DNA of 64,000 nt from Macrotrachela quadricornifera (GCA_022393335.1 JAJEKB010021353.1:391730-455729); one strand, 5' to 3'. Counted from the stretch's first letter, positions 32,489-45,065 are shown. Notes: generated by a model not told the origin, from the sequence alone. Program-made: numbers and translations.

Positions 32489-34095
32489 AGCAGAAGATGG
32501 GTTAGACTCAAAAATTCGCCATACTCTCTTATATTAGATATGGAGTGACTACGGGATTAAAGTGTCACAAATAACTTCACCGCCCTAGCTACCGCAGAAA
32601 TTCAAATTTCATTTTCCATCGCGAAAAGTTTTGTGTGACAGTTTTAAACCAAATAAGGGTGCGTGCTTTTGTGTTTAAAAAAATTTTGTATCGTGCGCTA
32701 GGTATAATCAAATATTGGAAGACTTTCGAAAACACGTGTTTTTTCCTTGGTCCAAATTCTGTAATAATCTGCTAAAACTCATCTTCCACAATATTTTTTC
32801 ATACAAAACACAAATGCGCACGCCGATTTGGTCGAAGTTGATAGGAAAAAAGATTAGCTCAGTCGGTCGTAGTGTGGAAGATAACCACGGGAAAACTAAG
32901 ATTTTTTTCAAATCTTCATTTGGAGAGCGAAAAACAAAATTGAGTCTCTAACAGAGATTTCCGTTCTTTTTGAACTTCGTGGACATTCAAGACAGTTTCG
33001 AACACTCCAACTATGATCAGAAGATACAAGATGCAAGGACTATAGAATCACTGAAAAAAAAATCTCAACAAAAAACTGAAAGTTTTCGTTCGGGAAACGG
33101 GGGGAGGGGGAGTAAGAGGCATACCCACAAGCGCTCACCCACTGCCATCCCCAATGAAAGCTTTGGATTCGCCAACCTAGTGAACGTTGAGTTTCTTCAT
33201 AAAGCAGTTTCGAGCCCCTCTTAGAAGTCACGAAGGGACTGGACCGCGTCTAGAACGATTTTCTGGTTACACCAAGGGGGGCGGGGGTAGGGTTCTCTTT
33301 ATGTTTTATATAGCAGTTTGTAGTCTCTGAAATTTATTTTGAAAAGATGTCTAAAAGAGGGAGGTTAACAGAAATCTAGTTGTCTCTTGAGTTGAATGAA
33401 CTATTTTTCCTCGCCGGTTTCGGTATTCTACGAAGTATTCTCAATACTAGTGTAAAAACTCACATTTTGCTCAATGTTTTCTATAGCATTTTGTAGCCCG
33501 TTAAATTCTCTATCGAATAGTATACAATAGTTGAGGTTTTATTTGATAAAAACTATAATTTTTTTTATGACAGACAGGATTTGTCGATATTTCCATAGAA
33601 AAGCGTAGGAAATAATGACACTTTTCGCTGTAACTCAGGATGGACTTAACCAATTATTCTCATCTTCTTCTCTCGACTGAGATCTCAATAAGACGCTTCT
33701 ATGTACAAAAATTTCAGCTCAATCGGTCAATGCTGTCAAGAGTTATCGGGTATACGGCCGGACGGACGGCCGGATAACACACTGACCGATTCTAGAGTTT
33801 ACTCACTTTTTGAGTACACAAAAACAAGTGTAAATCACAAATTAAAGATTTGATAGCTATTCACATACTTTTTAAGACACCCTGTATTTCTGAGGACAAA
33901 AAAAACCTTCGTTTTACACCTCTACATCCGCCTGACATTTCCGATTCTTGAGTTCGCCACGTTATTCTACGAAAACGAGAAAACCTGAAAGTTGTGTATA
34001 TCAATATTTTATTCATTTATAATAACGGAGACTAAAGTTTATAATTTTCTTCTCATAAATATTCAAAAAAATACTTGAACAAAAGAAATAATCAG
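32489..34095. other. Non-coding stretch with a GGACGG-type motif near 33760
   Basis: No gene is supported. At 33715-33800, CAGCTCAATCGGTCAATG, AGTTATCGGGTATACGG, CCGGACGGACGGCCGG and ACACACTGACCGATT resemble the tail motif of repeats seen in many invertebrate genomes; no element boundaries could be set. A G-rich run (GGGGGGAGGGGGAG) is at 33100. Confidence 0.4.
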
Positions 34096-35073
34096 TTAAC
34101 ACCATAAATCTCCACTAATAAAGTCATACTTTTGAATTCTGTCATTCCAATGATCGGAAACGTATAAGTTTCCTTTTGAATCTATGCCAACACCGAATGG
34201 TCCGTTTAAATATTCAGAATCATTTTCTGCAACGCCGGTAACACCTGCGACAGTTTGAACTGTGCCGTCTCTAACGCTTAATCGTTGAATACGATGATTA
34301 TCTAGTTCGGTGACGAAAACGTTGCCATACTTGTCAACAGTTAATGAATGCGGTGCATCAAGTTGGTGAGATGCAGGTCCTTTTTGTCCATATACGCCCA
34401 TAATCGTTTTACCGGCTATCTGCTCCGTATTTGCATACTTTCTGACACACTGATGGTGTCTATCAACAACGTAGAGAGTATTGCAGCGATCAACGTAGAT
34501 TCCCATTGGATAATCCAGTTCTACTGAAGAAATAACAAGTGTTCCCGTTTTTGATCCTCGTGAAAATTTTAAAACACGATTGTTATCAGAATCGGAGAGA
34601 AAGATTTGATCATATTCGTCGATAAAAAGTCCATCGGCATTGCTAAACTGAAACAATTCCTTGCCTTTACCTTTTCCGCCTAGAACAGTCTCACCATGGC
34701 GACTTCCAGGTGCAAATTTTTGTACACGATAGTTCCACTTATCCAAAACAAATAAATTTCCAGTCTTATCAACAAACACAGCCGTCGGCTCATTCAGTTG
34801 ATTCGAAGCATTACCGTGTCCCATGCCACCAGCTACAATTTTACCTTTGGTGGAGCCAGGACTAAAACGTTGAATGGAACTATTCCGATAATCCGCAACC
34901 CAAACTGTATCGTATTGGTCCACAAATAAACCGATAGGTTTATTTAAACCAACTCCGACTGTTGTTGCTTGTTCTGACCATTTAGGCTTTGTGCAGTTCA
35001 TATTAACTGGAATATGAGTTATTGCACAAAATGTCGTTTGATCCTTGGTATAGTTACGAGCTAGAATGGACAA
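34096..35073 (-). CDS. NHL-repeat beta-propeller protein (3' part)
   Basis: 325 codons without a stop. Six NHL repeats are visible, each with the pattern P.G..VD..G.L.V.D..N.R..K: PIGLFVDQYDTVWVADYRNS (about residue 47), PTAVFVDKTGNLFVLDKWNY, ADGLFIDEYDQIFLSDSDNN, PMGIYVDRCNTLYVVDRHHQ, PHSLTVDKYGNVFVTELDNH and PFGVGIDSKGNLYVSDHWND. Six repeats close one propeller. NHL propellers bind protein, RNA or glycans; in bdelloids they form large extracellular or TRIM-free families. The first codon in frame is TTG after an AG that could be a splice acceptor (TGATCAAG), so the first exon, possibly with a signal peptide, is missing from this model. No lesion in the repeats. Ends TAA at about 34096. Confidence 0.88.
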   Translation of the reverse strand: MSILARNYTKDQTTFCAITHIPVNMNCTKPKWSEQATTVGVGLNKPIGLFVDQYDTVWVADYRNSSIQRFSPGSTKGKIVAGGMGHGNASNQLNEPTAVFVDKTGNLFVLDKWNYRVQKFAPGSRHGETVLGGKGKGKELFQFSNADGLFIDEYDQIFLSDSDNNRVLKFSRGSKTGTLVISSVELDYPMGIYVDRCNTLYVVDRHHQCVRKYANTEQIAGKTIMGVYGQKGPASHQLDAPHSLTVDKYGNVFVTELDNHRIQRLSVRDGTVQTVAGVTGVAENDSEYLNGPFGVGIDSKGNLYVSDHWNDRIQKYDFISGDLWC

Positions 35074-35537
35074 TCTTGATCACAGATTTTAATTTTCAAT
35101 GAATCTATGAGAAAAGAGCTTAATTTAACATTCTTCTTTCTCAAAGCTAAGCATCTATCTATATTTTCAAGCTTCCTGCTTTACCTAAAGAACTTATTAC
35201 TCAAGAACTGACACAATTCTTAATTCATTTTTAAAATTCAGAGATTTCTTTATTATTCTCTTGTAGTTATTTGTTGGATAACAAATCATCTTTTCTCATA
35301 GATCTATCAGTTCTTTCATGCTATTCACGTGAAGGAAGAAGACATTTTGTTGGTAAAAGGACTGAAATACCTGAAGATGAGAATAAGTTTCGACCTTTGC
35401 TCTCGTCCTCTTTCATTAGCGATAAAAGATAGATATGAGGAGTTAAGGATAGATTTAAGGCATTAGAGATCGAAGTATAAGATTAGGCTTAATTACAAAC
35501 GGTTAGGAATAGGTACTGTAGAGGTCGCTTAAAGGTT
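35074..35537. other. Upstream region of the NHL gene
   Basis: No exon identified with confidence. It may contain the unseen first exon and promoter of the minus-strand NHL gene. Confidence 0.3.
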
Positions 35538-35559
35538 TTCTGAACTAGGTATGCACCAA

Positions 35560-35705
35560 ATCCAAATCCAAATCCAGATTTGGATTTGACAGGATTTGGT
35601 TGGATTTGGATTTGGATTTGGATTTGGATTTGGTTGGATTTGGATTNNNNNNNNNNTTTGGATTTGGATTTGGATTTGGTTGGATTTGGATTTGGATTTG
35701 GATCT
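35560..35705. repeat. (GGATTT)n tract with an assembly gap
   Basis: Hexamer-type GGATTTGGATTTGG sequence broken by ten N at 35647-35656. Array length is therefore uncertain. Open frames through it are artefacts. Confidence 0.95.
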
Positions 35706-35759
35706 GGTGCACCCCTAGATTTGACCGGATTTGACCAAGAATTGGCTGGAATTGGTATG

Positions 35760-36410
35760 GTCCAATACTGAGGACTACCCATAAGTCCTCATCTACTATA
35801 CTCTGAGGCTACCCTTAGGTCCTCATCTACTATACTATGGGAGTACCCTTAGGTCATCAAGTCCTATACTATGGGGGTATCCTTGGGTCCTCATCTACTA
35901 TACTATGGGGTACCCTTGGGTTCTCAAGTCCTATACTATGGGCGTACTCTCAGGTCATAATCTGCTATACTATAGGGGTACTCTTAGGCCCTTAACTCCT
36001 ATACTATGGGGGCACTCTTAGGACCTCATATACTATAGTATGGGGCTACCATTAGGTCCTTAAGCCCTGTAGTATCCGGGTACCCTTAGGTCCTCATCTG
36101 TTATACTATGGGGTACCCTTAGGTCCTCATATGCTATATAACAGTGGTAGCTTTGGGTCCTCTTACCCTATATAATAATGACAGGCTTAGGCTCCCAGAT
36201 GCTGTATAATAGTGATAGGTTTGGGTCCTCATCTTCTATACTGTGAGGTACCCTTAAGTCCTCAAGTTTCATACTATGGAGATCCCCATAGGTCCTCAAG
36301 TTCTATACTATGTGTGTAATCTTGGGTCCTCATCTCCTATACTCTGAGGGTACCTATAGGCCCTCAAGTCTCATACCATGGGGGTAATCTTAGGGTTCTC
36401 ATATCCTATT
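35760..36410. repeat. Left subterminal minisatellite
   Basis: About 17 diverged units containing CTATACTATGG and TACCCTTAGGTCCTCA. The same units appear inverted at about 40680-41130. Confidence 0.9.
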
Positions 36411-36420
36411 ATCAATATAG

Positions 36421-39400
36421 GTATGCACCAAATACAATCCCAGTCAAATCCAAATCTTAGATTTGACTGGATTTGACTAAAACTGGATTTAGATTGGACT
36501 GGAGTTGACTAAAGTTCGATTTGGATTTGATTTAGATCTGACTAAATTTGCTTAAAATGAACCAGATCAAATCAGAATTTTAATGAAATTGACTAGATTT
36601 GAGCAGATTTGGATGGCGTTGTGGCAAACGAGTCAAGTTTACGTTTAGGTGATCATCACGGACTGAATATAATTTGCATGCATAAAAAAGTCGGTAGCGA
36701 AATTCTCCTAGGACCAACATGCGAACAGTCATTTAACTGTTTAGTTATATGGTAAACGAGGAATAGTCTTGGCGCCTATCATGGATTATACTGTGAAAGA
36801 GAATCTTTTTTTAAATTGTGTGTAAAGGAACCAGGAAAAGGAGGAGACTTTGCAGATATGTATGTCGGAATTTGTGATGCATCGTTGCTAGGATGTCTAC
36901 CATCTCTTTAAAAGAGGATCGATCCAAGTTTCTATTCCTATATACTTCAGCGTTATTTTGTTCCAAGTCTCAGAAAATAAACGAGTTGTGCAAATATGAT
37001 TCTGATTAAGCTACTCTTTTTCTCTGAAGATGACGAGTGCAGTATCTGTTATATTTAGATCTTGATAAGATTGTCGTACGTGTTATACGATATTGTCCGA
37101 CTTGTTATGATAGTTTCAGTTTCAGAGTCACAAAATATTTCTCAGTTTGTCGATTACTACATTCTAATACCAACCTATTGAACAATACTTATTTCAATAA
37201 TCTCTTTTACTGCGAATAAATAATTGTATACTAGTTCTTATAATATGGTGGCAGAATCGAATAAGAGTGTTAGTATTGAACAAAAACGGTCTCCAACAAG
37301 TGAGAGCCTTAAAAACTTCGTTGTACTGAATAAAACGATAGAATTTGCCACACAACTATTGTAGATCCGGCAGGATGCGTAAAATTAATACTGAAATATT
37401 AAAGTTTTCGATTTTAATCCGAGACATTAAAAATTTTATACAAAAATTTAGGAATCTCATATTTGTTTTAGCAGAATTCTTCTCTACTTTTTTAAATTGA
37501 AGATGACTTCATAGAAGCGCTAGAGCTTTATATTCATGGGAAAAGTCTTTTCAGATCTCAAATATCGCCAAAAAGTCTTAATATTAAGTTAAATCCTTTA
37601 GTCTCTTTAATTCACGCTGTACTTGATTACGATGAGGCGGTGTATAACCTATACAAAAAAAAAGATTTACATATATTCTATATCTTGCATTTTGAGAAAT
37701 CTTGAACAATTTAAATATCAGTCCTTGAGAAAATCAATATCCTGAAACTTTCTGTCATATAGTTTTGGTTGATTTCTTTTTTTCACTAATATGATGCTTT
37801 TACAACATACTTTCTTCATATATTGACATTATTTAGCCTTCAATAGAATCTTATGGAAAATACGTCTAAAAATCATTCATCATAAACTAGTGATTGACAA
37901 AGAACTTTTCTAAAACATGAGTATTAAAGAGATATTTCTATTAAATAGCTTTTGCAAACTTTGCTATGTAAACAACATTTGCAAGGTAATCTATTCCAAT
38001 TACCTGTGTTTTAGTAACGTGCCTGGAAACTCTTAGCTATTTTTATAAGCGAATACTATAAAATTTTAACCAGACCTATATGACTGCTGTACAGATCTTT
38101 GTTTCATATGATAAACAAATGAAAGAATTTTTATGTAGTCTATTAGTAAATGAGTATTTCATTCTAAATATTATTAATTCTTTATGCAAAAGTCTACATC
38201 ACAGATCGAACAGATATAGTACAAAAGTAGCTGACTGTAAAAAAGCCAAAGTTTTCTTGGCTGATATATTGAACAAGACTAAAGAAAAATAACGACTAGA
38301 AACAAATCATTTGTAGGAAAATAAAGAAAATGAAGTAACGGAAGGTAAAGAAACTCTCATGAATTTGATTATTAAATTATATCGACAGCTTTAACATAAG
38401 ATTAATATAAGAGAACCATAAAAAAATCAACAAATTATTGTTTCATTAAACTCATGGTATGTGTGATGTTATTTGGTCTTATTATACTATTAAGGAGATA
38501 GAAATACATAGTTTGTTAGATAGAGACAGAATGAAAAAGTTTACAAAAAATATAAATTATAGCAGAGATTAGCTACTTTGAAGAATTAAATATGGCGCGT
38601 AAATACTAAGCAGGGCATTGGGTGCATAATTTATAATATGTTGAATAGACATATTCTTAACCAATAGGAACGAAACATTCGAATAAAATAAAATAAATAA
38701 AATAAGCGACTAGCGACAATGTACAAATGATTTTATGAATTTTCAATGGTACACTTCTGATAAAATGACTGAATTACCTATCTTTTTTTTCAATGTTTTG
38801 CAAATGTAAGGATCCTTGAATTCGTGTAAACTCCTATGAAGGTATTTCTTTAAATCTATATTATTGAGTAAAATTACTTGATATCTTTAGAAACACGTAT
38901 TAAACGTTCGTAAAAAGTTTTACATCTTGTGAAAATAATTGTGGTTCTCATTAGATAATAATTCGAATAGAATATGTTTCAAACGCAGAACAGAAACTAA
39001 GTAGCGAAAAACATGTATATCATGCTAATGTACTCTTAAAACAGACACTTTATCGAAATTAATATTATGAAGGTTATTTGGATATGATCGCAATTTAGTG
39101 TTAGAATGCTTTCAACTAACTCTTCAACGTTTCAAGAAGAGTTTAAGTAATATAATGAGAATCTCTTATGACTTATCAACATTGGTGAAAACTATCACTT
39201 GAACCCATGACATACTGAGGTAGAACATATTTATATTTCTCTTTCTTGTGAAGAAAGATGTTAGCGCAATCCACAGGGGATAAAATGTGAAATACGAAAT
39301 AGTTGTTGTAATGCCAGTTAATAATGTTTGGGACGTCTGTGAAGAGAGTTCAGAGGAGGGCCCAAATTTCTATCTTTTAACTTCGACACTCCTTGTAGTT

Positions 39401-40600
39401 CATGATTTCTTCAAAACACATAAGATAATTCTAATAATTTTGTTTTTTTTATTAGTTCCATTTTTGATGAATCTCAGTTAACGATAGCTAATCTTTTGTT
39501 CCACCCGCACTGAAAGGAATGTTAAAATATATATAATCAAATTTTCAAGCAACCATATCCACCCTTCTCAGACCATGATAGATGCTAGTCGAAACCCTCA
39601 CAGACCGTGGCGAACGATTTTCAGAGATTATCAAAGATTGTAATCGATGGCTTAGCAACAGTGCGCCTCCTCTTGCATTTTAGATCACGACAGATAACAT
39701 CAGTTGGCTTTATAATAGCTATTTTGTGTTTCATATATATATCCTGCAGAGATTGTACTAACAGATTTTTTAATTAGCTGCATCTATTTCAGTTATCTCG
39801 AACCAATCTCAGATCATTTCATTCAAATTGGGATTAAATAAGTATAATACAATCAAATGTAGAATTAATTCGGTCAAATCCAACTAAACTTGGAATAATC
39901 CAGTTCTTGAATTGAAATTGGATTTGACTATAATTGGTTTAGGTGCATATCTATGGCATAGGCCATCATGTTCTGTATTATGGGATGCCAATCTCTGGTC
40001 GGAGGCTATCCTACTTAGAAATCCGTACTTTTTCTACGGCGCAGTTATTCTAGTGCCCATGAGCTACCAAGCACTATCGTATAGCATACCGATAACTAAG
40101 GATGTAATCGCTCCAGTTGTGTTCCTTATACGCTGAAAACAGCTATTGTGCGAAACGCATGGAAATAAATTTCAGAGAATGGCAATATGAATTTACTTTT
40201 CCGTATGCGTCCCACAAAAGACTTCAAAAGGGTTCAGAACTTTCAAAACCCTTTTGGTTTCCTTTCGTCCAACGTTAAAGGATTTCAGACTAAAAAATTC
40301 GGCAACCGCAGACGGATAACGGACGTCAGAAAGCCTAAAATCTTTTTTGAAAATTCCAAAATTCTCTGATTCCTACGTTTTCTACTATCCATAACTCTTA
40401 ACTCGATTTCGAATGGTATAAAATAGCCATCCAAAATTCCAAAAACTTTATAAAGTTTTTCCAGATGAATCGGAAAGCGTAATTCGGCTTGCAAATATTC
40501 GAACATTTATTTTAAGTCCTGTTCAAAACGGTGTTTTCTAGTACCGAAAATTCGGTTGCAGCTTTCCTACACCTATTTATGGCCATGTCAATAGAAAAAC
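36421..40600. other. Interior of the 5.66-kb element, no recognised gene
   Basis: About 4 kb of AT-rich sequence without a supported gene. At about 37240-37255, TGGTGGCAGAATCGA after a TA-rich segment resembles a primer-binding site of an LTR retroelement, and frames at 37500-37665 (DFIEALELYIHGKSLFRSQI) and 38080-38292 (FVSYDKQMKEFLCSLLVNEY) have a protein-like look but no family I recognise. They may be a long-decayed retroelement or host gene. Confidence 0.35.
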
Positions 40601-40679
40601 TGGTAAGGTCTTCGAAGGTCCTATTTAGTAGACCTACAGGTTCTATAACTACCGGATAGCTCATTGCTTCAAAAATGAT

Positions 40680-41130
40680 GGGTAACCAAGTAACATAGCC
40701 CTTGAGAACCTATGACTTCCCTACAATACAGGGCTTCAAGACCTATAAGTATCCCATAGCATGAACTTCAGGATCCAAAGGTACCCTCAGCGTATAGAAG
40801 TTGAGAACCTAGACATACCTCCACAGTATATGACTTGAGGATCCAAGAGTACCCTCAGAGTATAGGACTTGAGGACTCAAAGATATCCCCATAGTATGGG
40901 ACTTAAGGACCTATGGATACCTCCATAGTATAAGACTTGAGAATCCAAGAGTACCTTCAGAGTATAGGAATTGACGACCTATAGGTACCCCCGAAGTATA
41001 CGACTTGTGAGCCTAAGGGTACCCCCATAGCATCAGACTTGAGGACCTAAGGTTACCCCCATAGTATAGTAGATGAGAACCTAAGGATACCCCCATAATA
41101 TAGTAGATAAAGACTTATGGGTAGTCCTTA
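40680..41130. repeat. Right subterminal minisatellite (inverted)
   Basis: Units such as GGACCTAAGG, TTACCCCCATAGTATAG and TAGATGAG, the reverse complement of the left array. Confidence 0.88.
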
Positions 41131-41340
41131 GTATTGGACCATAACAATTTCAGCCAATTCATGCTCAAATCCAGTCAAATCCAAGATTTGGATTTGGTGC
41201 ACCCCTATTCTAAACTCGGTGTCATTTAATAGGTATCCAAACTCTCGAAAACAAAGTTTTTTTTGCTACAGTGTAAAGATTCAATTCACCAAAGCTCTCT
41301 CAAATATGTTTTTTCTTTTGTTAGCAGTTGTATTGATTAA

Positions 41341-41955
41341 GGAGGGAACCACCCGAGGTGATAAAAAGCTTTCGAGCTCAAATTTTGTCCATGAGTAAGG
41401 AATATATAGACCAGAAAAAGCCTAAGAGGATATGGGCGCAAGTTAAGATTTGGCTGAGATATCGACTTTTCACTGGGATTCTCCCATGGGACCCCATTTT
41501 CCCCATAAAATCAAAGTTTCGAGTTTTGACTTGAAACTTTACCCATATCGAGGCCTCACCCAGAGTAGCTCATCCGCAAAGTTTCAGAATTTTTGGACTA
41601 AGTATTCCCGAAATATGAGTCTGTTAGCATAAACACAGTTTTTTACGGATATTGTTGTATGCATAGATATTTCAAAAACATTATATCTCGGGAATACTTA
41701 GTCCAAAATTCTGAAACTTTGCGGATGGGCTACTCTGGGTGAGGCCTCGATATGAGCAAAGTTTCAAGTCAAAACTCGAAACTTTGATTTTATGGGGAAA
41801 ATGGGGTCCCATGGGAGAATCCCAGTAAAAAGTCGATATCTCAGCCAAATCTTAACTTGCGCCCATATCCTCTTAGGCTTTTTCTGGTCTATATATTCCC
41901 TACTCATGAACAAAATTTGAGCCCAAAAGCTTTTTATCACCTGGGGTGGTCCCCT
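41341..41955. repeat. Imperfect palindrome, arms about 280 bp
   Basis: The left arm begins GGAGGGAACCACCC, then GAGGTGATAAAAAGCTTT; the right arm ends AAAGCTTTTTATCACC, then TGGGGTGGTCCCC. The centre is at about 41640. The ends could be TIRs of a foldback element; no target duplication was fixed. Confidence 0.85.
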
Positions 41956-41957
41956 CA

Positions 41958-43432
41958 TCAGACAGCAAACATGCGTGGCTGAAAACTAGAGTACGGCGGT
42001 TCCAAAAATTACCCGGAACCGCGGTTCCGGTCCGATTCCGGGCAGTAGAAATGGGAAAAGAGCGGTTCCGGTTCGGTTCCTAAAATATAATGTAGAACCG
42101 GAAACGGATCCGTTAATCTGTCAGATAGATACGAAATTTTTTTTTCAAAAATTTGAATTATTTAATGATTGATATCAAGAGTAACATTGAAATAAGGAAG
42201 AATTGTCTGTGCGATTATTTAAATAATTAAATTTTTTTAATTTTATTTATGTATGGCCTTGTCTTCACTAGAAAATTTAATACCGAATTAAGGAATTTGA
42301 TTCGCAGAAAATTTAATTCGCATTTAATGCAGTTTCGAAAATGCATCAAATTTAATGCGCTTTTGAAACCGAATTAATTTAATGCTCCAATCAAAGTCTA
42401 ACTAGATTCATGTTCTCCAATTGAATTAATGAAGGCGACATTTCGTTCTAGATTCTGATTGATGCATTAACTTTCTAAGTGTAGCCAGACATCATTTTAA
42501 TACGGAATTAATACTGTATTATTTTCCTAGTGGAGACAAGGCCTATTATGATTAGAACTCGCGATAGCAAATGAAAAATTTCATCATTTCAGTATATCAA
42601 CGAAAAAGTAAATGACGCTAGTAATTGTAAAAACGGTTCCAATTTCTTAATCTATTTGAAATGACTTTTTATGATTCCGGTTTCGATTTCGGTTCCAAGA
42701 AATAGAAAAAAAACCGGTTCCGGTTCGGTTTCGGTTCCAAGAAGTTGGAAAAAATCGGTCCCGGTCCGGTTTCGGTTCCATTTTTTTGGAAACGCCGTAC
42801 CCTACTGAAAACATCTAAATAACTGGTATACAAACAATGAAGGGTATCTAAGCTATCCTTCCCTCACTCCTCTCCTTTTTTTTCTCTCTTTTGATACTGG
42901 CGTACGCAGTACACAGTGCAGTTGAATACAAATAATTAAACACGAAGTAGAATCAGCTTTTAAAGGTCATTAGATTTTAACCTTCGTTCACTCTCGCTTT
43001 TCTCTGCCGCTGCATTGAGAAGAGCGCACTGAACCCTCCCACCCCTCCAGAAAAGAAGCCTCCGAGACTTCAATTATGGCCGATGTTGTTTTCTGGCTAA
43101 AGAAGGTCTCTCTTATGTCCAAAAGTTCTCGCGCTTCGCGCAATTTTTTTTCGAAAGAAAAGAGTTAAAAATTTTTCAAAATTACACTAAGTCCGCTTGA
43201 AAACTTCTGAAAACCCCTTCAAAAACCTCAAAAATCCTCAAAATTTTCTACAAATCGGTCGGGCGAAATAGAGACTCGGAGGCCTCTATTAGAGCTGTTA
43301 CGATTTTTGCCCGAGGGAGTCCTCTAATATAGGAGAGGCCTTTATTCTGGGAGCGGGGGGGAGGGGGGCGGGATTTAGTATCAAACGAGATAAATGACAA
43401 ACGTTTTAGTCACCCTGATCAGTACAAACCTT
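41958..43432. repeat. Dispersed 640-bp repeat, copy 2, split by an insertion
   Basis: Same sequence as 24992-25631, interrupted at 41987-42804. It starts TCAGACAGCAAACATGCGTG directly after the palindrome and ends ATCAGTACAAACCTT 37 bp before the 5' LTR. Divergence is a few percent with short indels. Confidence 0.85.
41987..42804. mobile_element. 818-bp non-autonomous hAT-type element
   Basis: Flanked by a perfect 8-bp duplication CTGAAAAC (41979-41986 and 42805-42812). The ends are TAGAGTACGGCGGTTCC and, inverted, TAGGGTACGGCGTTTCC. The empty site is seen in repeat copy 1 (GCGTGACTGAAAA, then ATCTAAATAAC), confirming the boundaries. Inside, GGTTCCGGTTCGGTT-type words are repeated near both ends. 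No open frame of note. Confidence 0.93.
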
Positions 43433-43469
43433 CTGCAGGCGATAGAGCAAACAGATTTTAGAATAGGTC

Positions 43470-43805
43470 AGTAAGCGAACATATAGAAGATTCGTTCGCT
43501 CTATCTATCACATATGTGTCACTTGGTATTTTCCTTCTTTTCTCTTCTCTTCTTTCTTGTGTCACATATACTTGTATTTTTCCATTTCTGTCTATCATAT
43601 ATGTTTGGTCTTTTCCTTTCGTTCCCTATGTGTCATCTTTTCATATGTATTATATCTAACGGGATTTTCCTGATCGTTCAACCTCGATCATCCGTTGGAT
43701 ATTTCCTAAAGATGGGTGATGCCCTATTCTATATATAGCTGATGATTTTTCATAAATAAACACACAGAGTTAGACACTAAACATCGGTCAAATAAGACTG
43801 TAACA
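43470..43805 (+). repeat. 5' LTR
   Basis: Begins AGTAAGCGAAC (the 3' LTR has TGTAAGCGAAC, so the first base is mutated) and ends GTAACA. It contains a TATATATA box near 43730 and AATAAA near 43756, the expected start and polyadenylation signals. By eye about 17 differences from the 3' LTR in 336 bp, no indels, so about 95% identity. Confidence 0.93.
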
Positions 43806-43918
43806 ATCGGTGCACTTGACCAAGTTTATCGACTTACCATCCTCGACAAACTAACGGGCTTGACAATAGTCTTATTTGGAATCAACGTTTGGCTTATAAA
43901 AACAACACTGATACATCT

Positions 43919-45065
43919 ATGGCAACAAGAGGGCGTCCACGTAAACAAGTAAGAATGAACAAAAGACGGGTGATGATAACAACGAGGATAACAACGACGA
44001 TATCAACGAGGATGACAAGGACGATCAATCGAATATACAAATACAACACCTATAACCATCAGTATCTGCAGAATTATTACAACAACAGAAGATCATTCAG
44101 GAACAACAACTCCTAATGTAACTACAGTGGAATATTCAAGAATTAATGAATGGAAAACAAAATCACCAGCAGGTACACGAACTTTTATCACAACACACAA
44201 CATCACCACCTAACTCATTTAAATATGACAATCTCGTCGAACAACAATCGATCAAGGACAAGATTAACAACATCCGAAAGTTTTCTGGAAATAAATTGGA
44301 AGATGTTGATGAATGGATAGAAAATATTGAACATGAATTTTCATCGACACTTGCTAGTGATGAAATCAAATTGAAACTTATTCCAAAAAGTCTGACCAAT
44401 GATTCCAAGAATTGGTTCGAACAAAATCAACATCGTCTTTTATCATGGTCTATATTCTAAATAGAAATCCAACATCGATTTTGATCATCCTTACATAAGG
44501 AGGAGAAATTCATGCGACTTCGAGAACGAAAACAACAATCAAAAGAAACCGGACAACAATTCATTGATGCCATGGAAAAACTCTGCTTTCAAGTAAATCC
44601 GTCAATGATGGAATCAGAAAAAATGCTGCATATCAAAGCTGGTTTAAAACCATCCTTGAAAGAGAAAGTATTGGATAAACAACCACAATCTATGGATTAA
44701 TTAAGAAACACAGTAAAAATGGTCGAAGACATTGAGACAATGCTCAATAGTGGAGATAACAATGAAGATCAACTCCAGCAAACATTGTTCGCATCAAATG
44801 TTGATCAACCATTATACAATGACGGTAACTGTTATGCATTACCGTCACATTATAATAATTCTTATCAATATAGTCGTCAAAATAACTACAATTATCGCCA
44901 ACAATAACAACGGCAAATGAATCAACCAACATATGAGACAAATAGAAATTACCAATCAAGAAATAGATATGGACGAAGTTGGAATCAACAGCAACCAAGC
45001 TATAAACCATCCACAAACTCATATTCAACAACAACATCACATTATAACAATTCAAAAAAATACTA
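43919..45065 (+). pseudogene. gypsy gag, several frameshifts
   Basis: ATG at 43919 opens MATRGRPRKQVRMNK; a shift leads to an acidic Asn/Asp stretch (DDNNEDNNDDINEDDKDD), a second to HELLSQHTTSPPNSFKYDNL, and the capsid-like block IRKFSGNKLEDVDEWIENIE, then SDEIKLKLIPKSLTNDSKNW (retrotransposon gag fold). A stop near 44458 is followed by MRLRERKQQSKETGQQFIDA. The C-terminal part is Gln/Asn/Tyr-rich with no CCHC zinc knuckle. At least three lesions. Confidence 0.75.

Larger units (their letters stand above)
35546..41207. mobile_element. 5.66-kb hAT-like element with inverted subterminal minisatellites
   Basis: The left end is TAGGTATGCACCAAATCC, the right end (inverted) TAGGGGTGCACCAAATCC. 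Flanks are TTCTGAAC (35538-35545) and TTCTAAAC (41208-41215), an 8-bp duplication with one mismatch, as made by hAT transposases. Inside each end comes a GGATTT-type tract and then an array of about 35-45 bp units (TCCTCA, TCTACTATACTATGG, GGTACCCTTAGG), running in opposite orientations at 35760-36410 and about 40680-41130. No transposase is recognised in the middle. Further TAGG-ATGCACC ends lie inside, at 36418 (inward from the left) and 39953, and at 35717, suggesting nested or recombined family members. Confidence 0.75.

Noticed and set aside
35489..35782. Open frames crossing the N gap
   Set aside because: Simple GGATTT repeat translated as repeated dipeptides.
35760..36410. CRISPR-like array or telomeric repeat
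   Set aside because: The units are contiguous and diverged, with no unique spacers, and the repeat is not a telomere-type G-rich heptamer or hexamer; the inverted partner at 40.7-41.1 kb identifies it as subterminal minisatellite.
43514..43738. Hydrophobic open frame in both LTRs (43514 and 49737)
   Set aside because: It is the T-rich LTR sequence read in one frame; it repeats because the LTR repeats.
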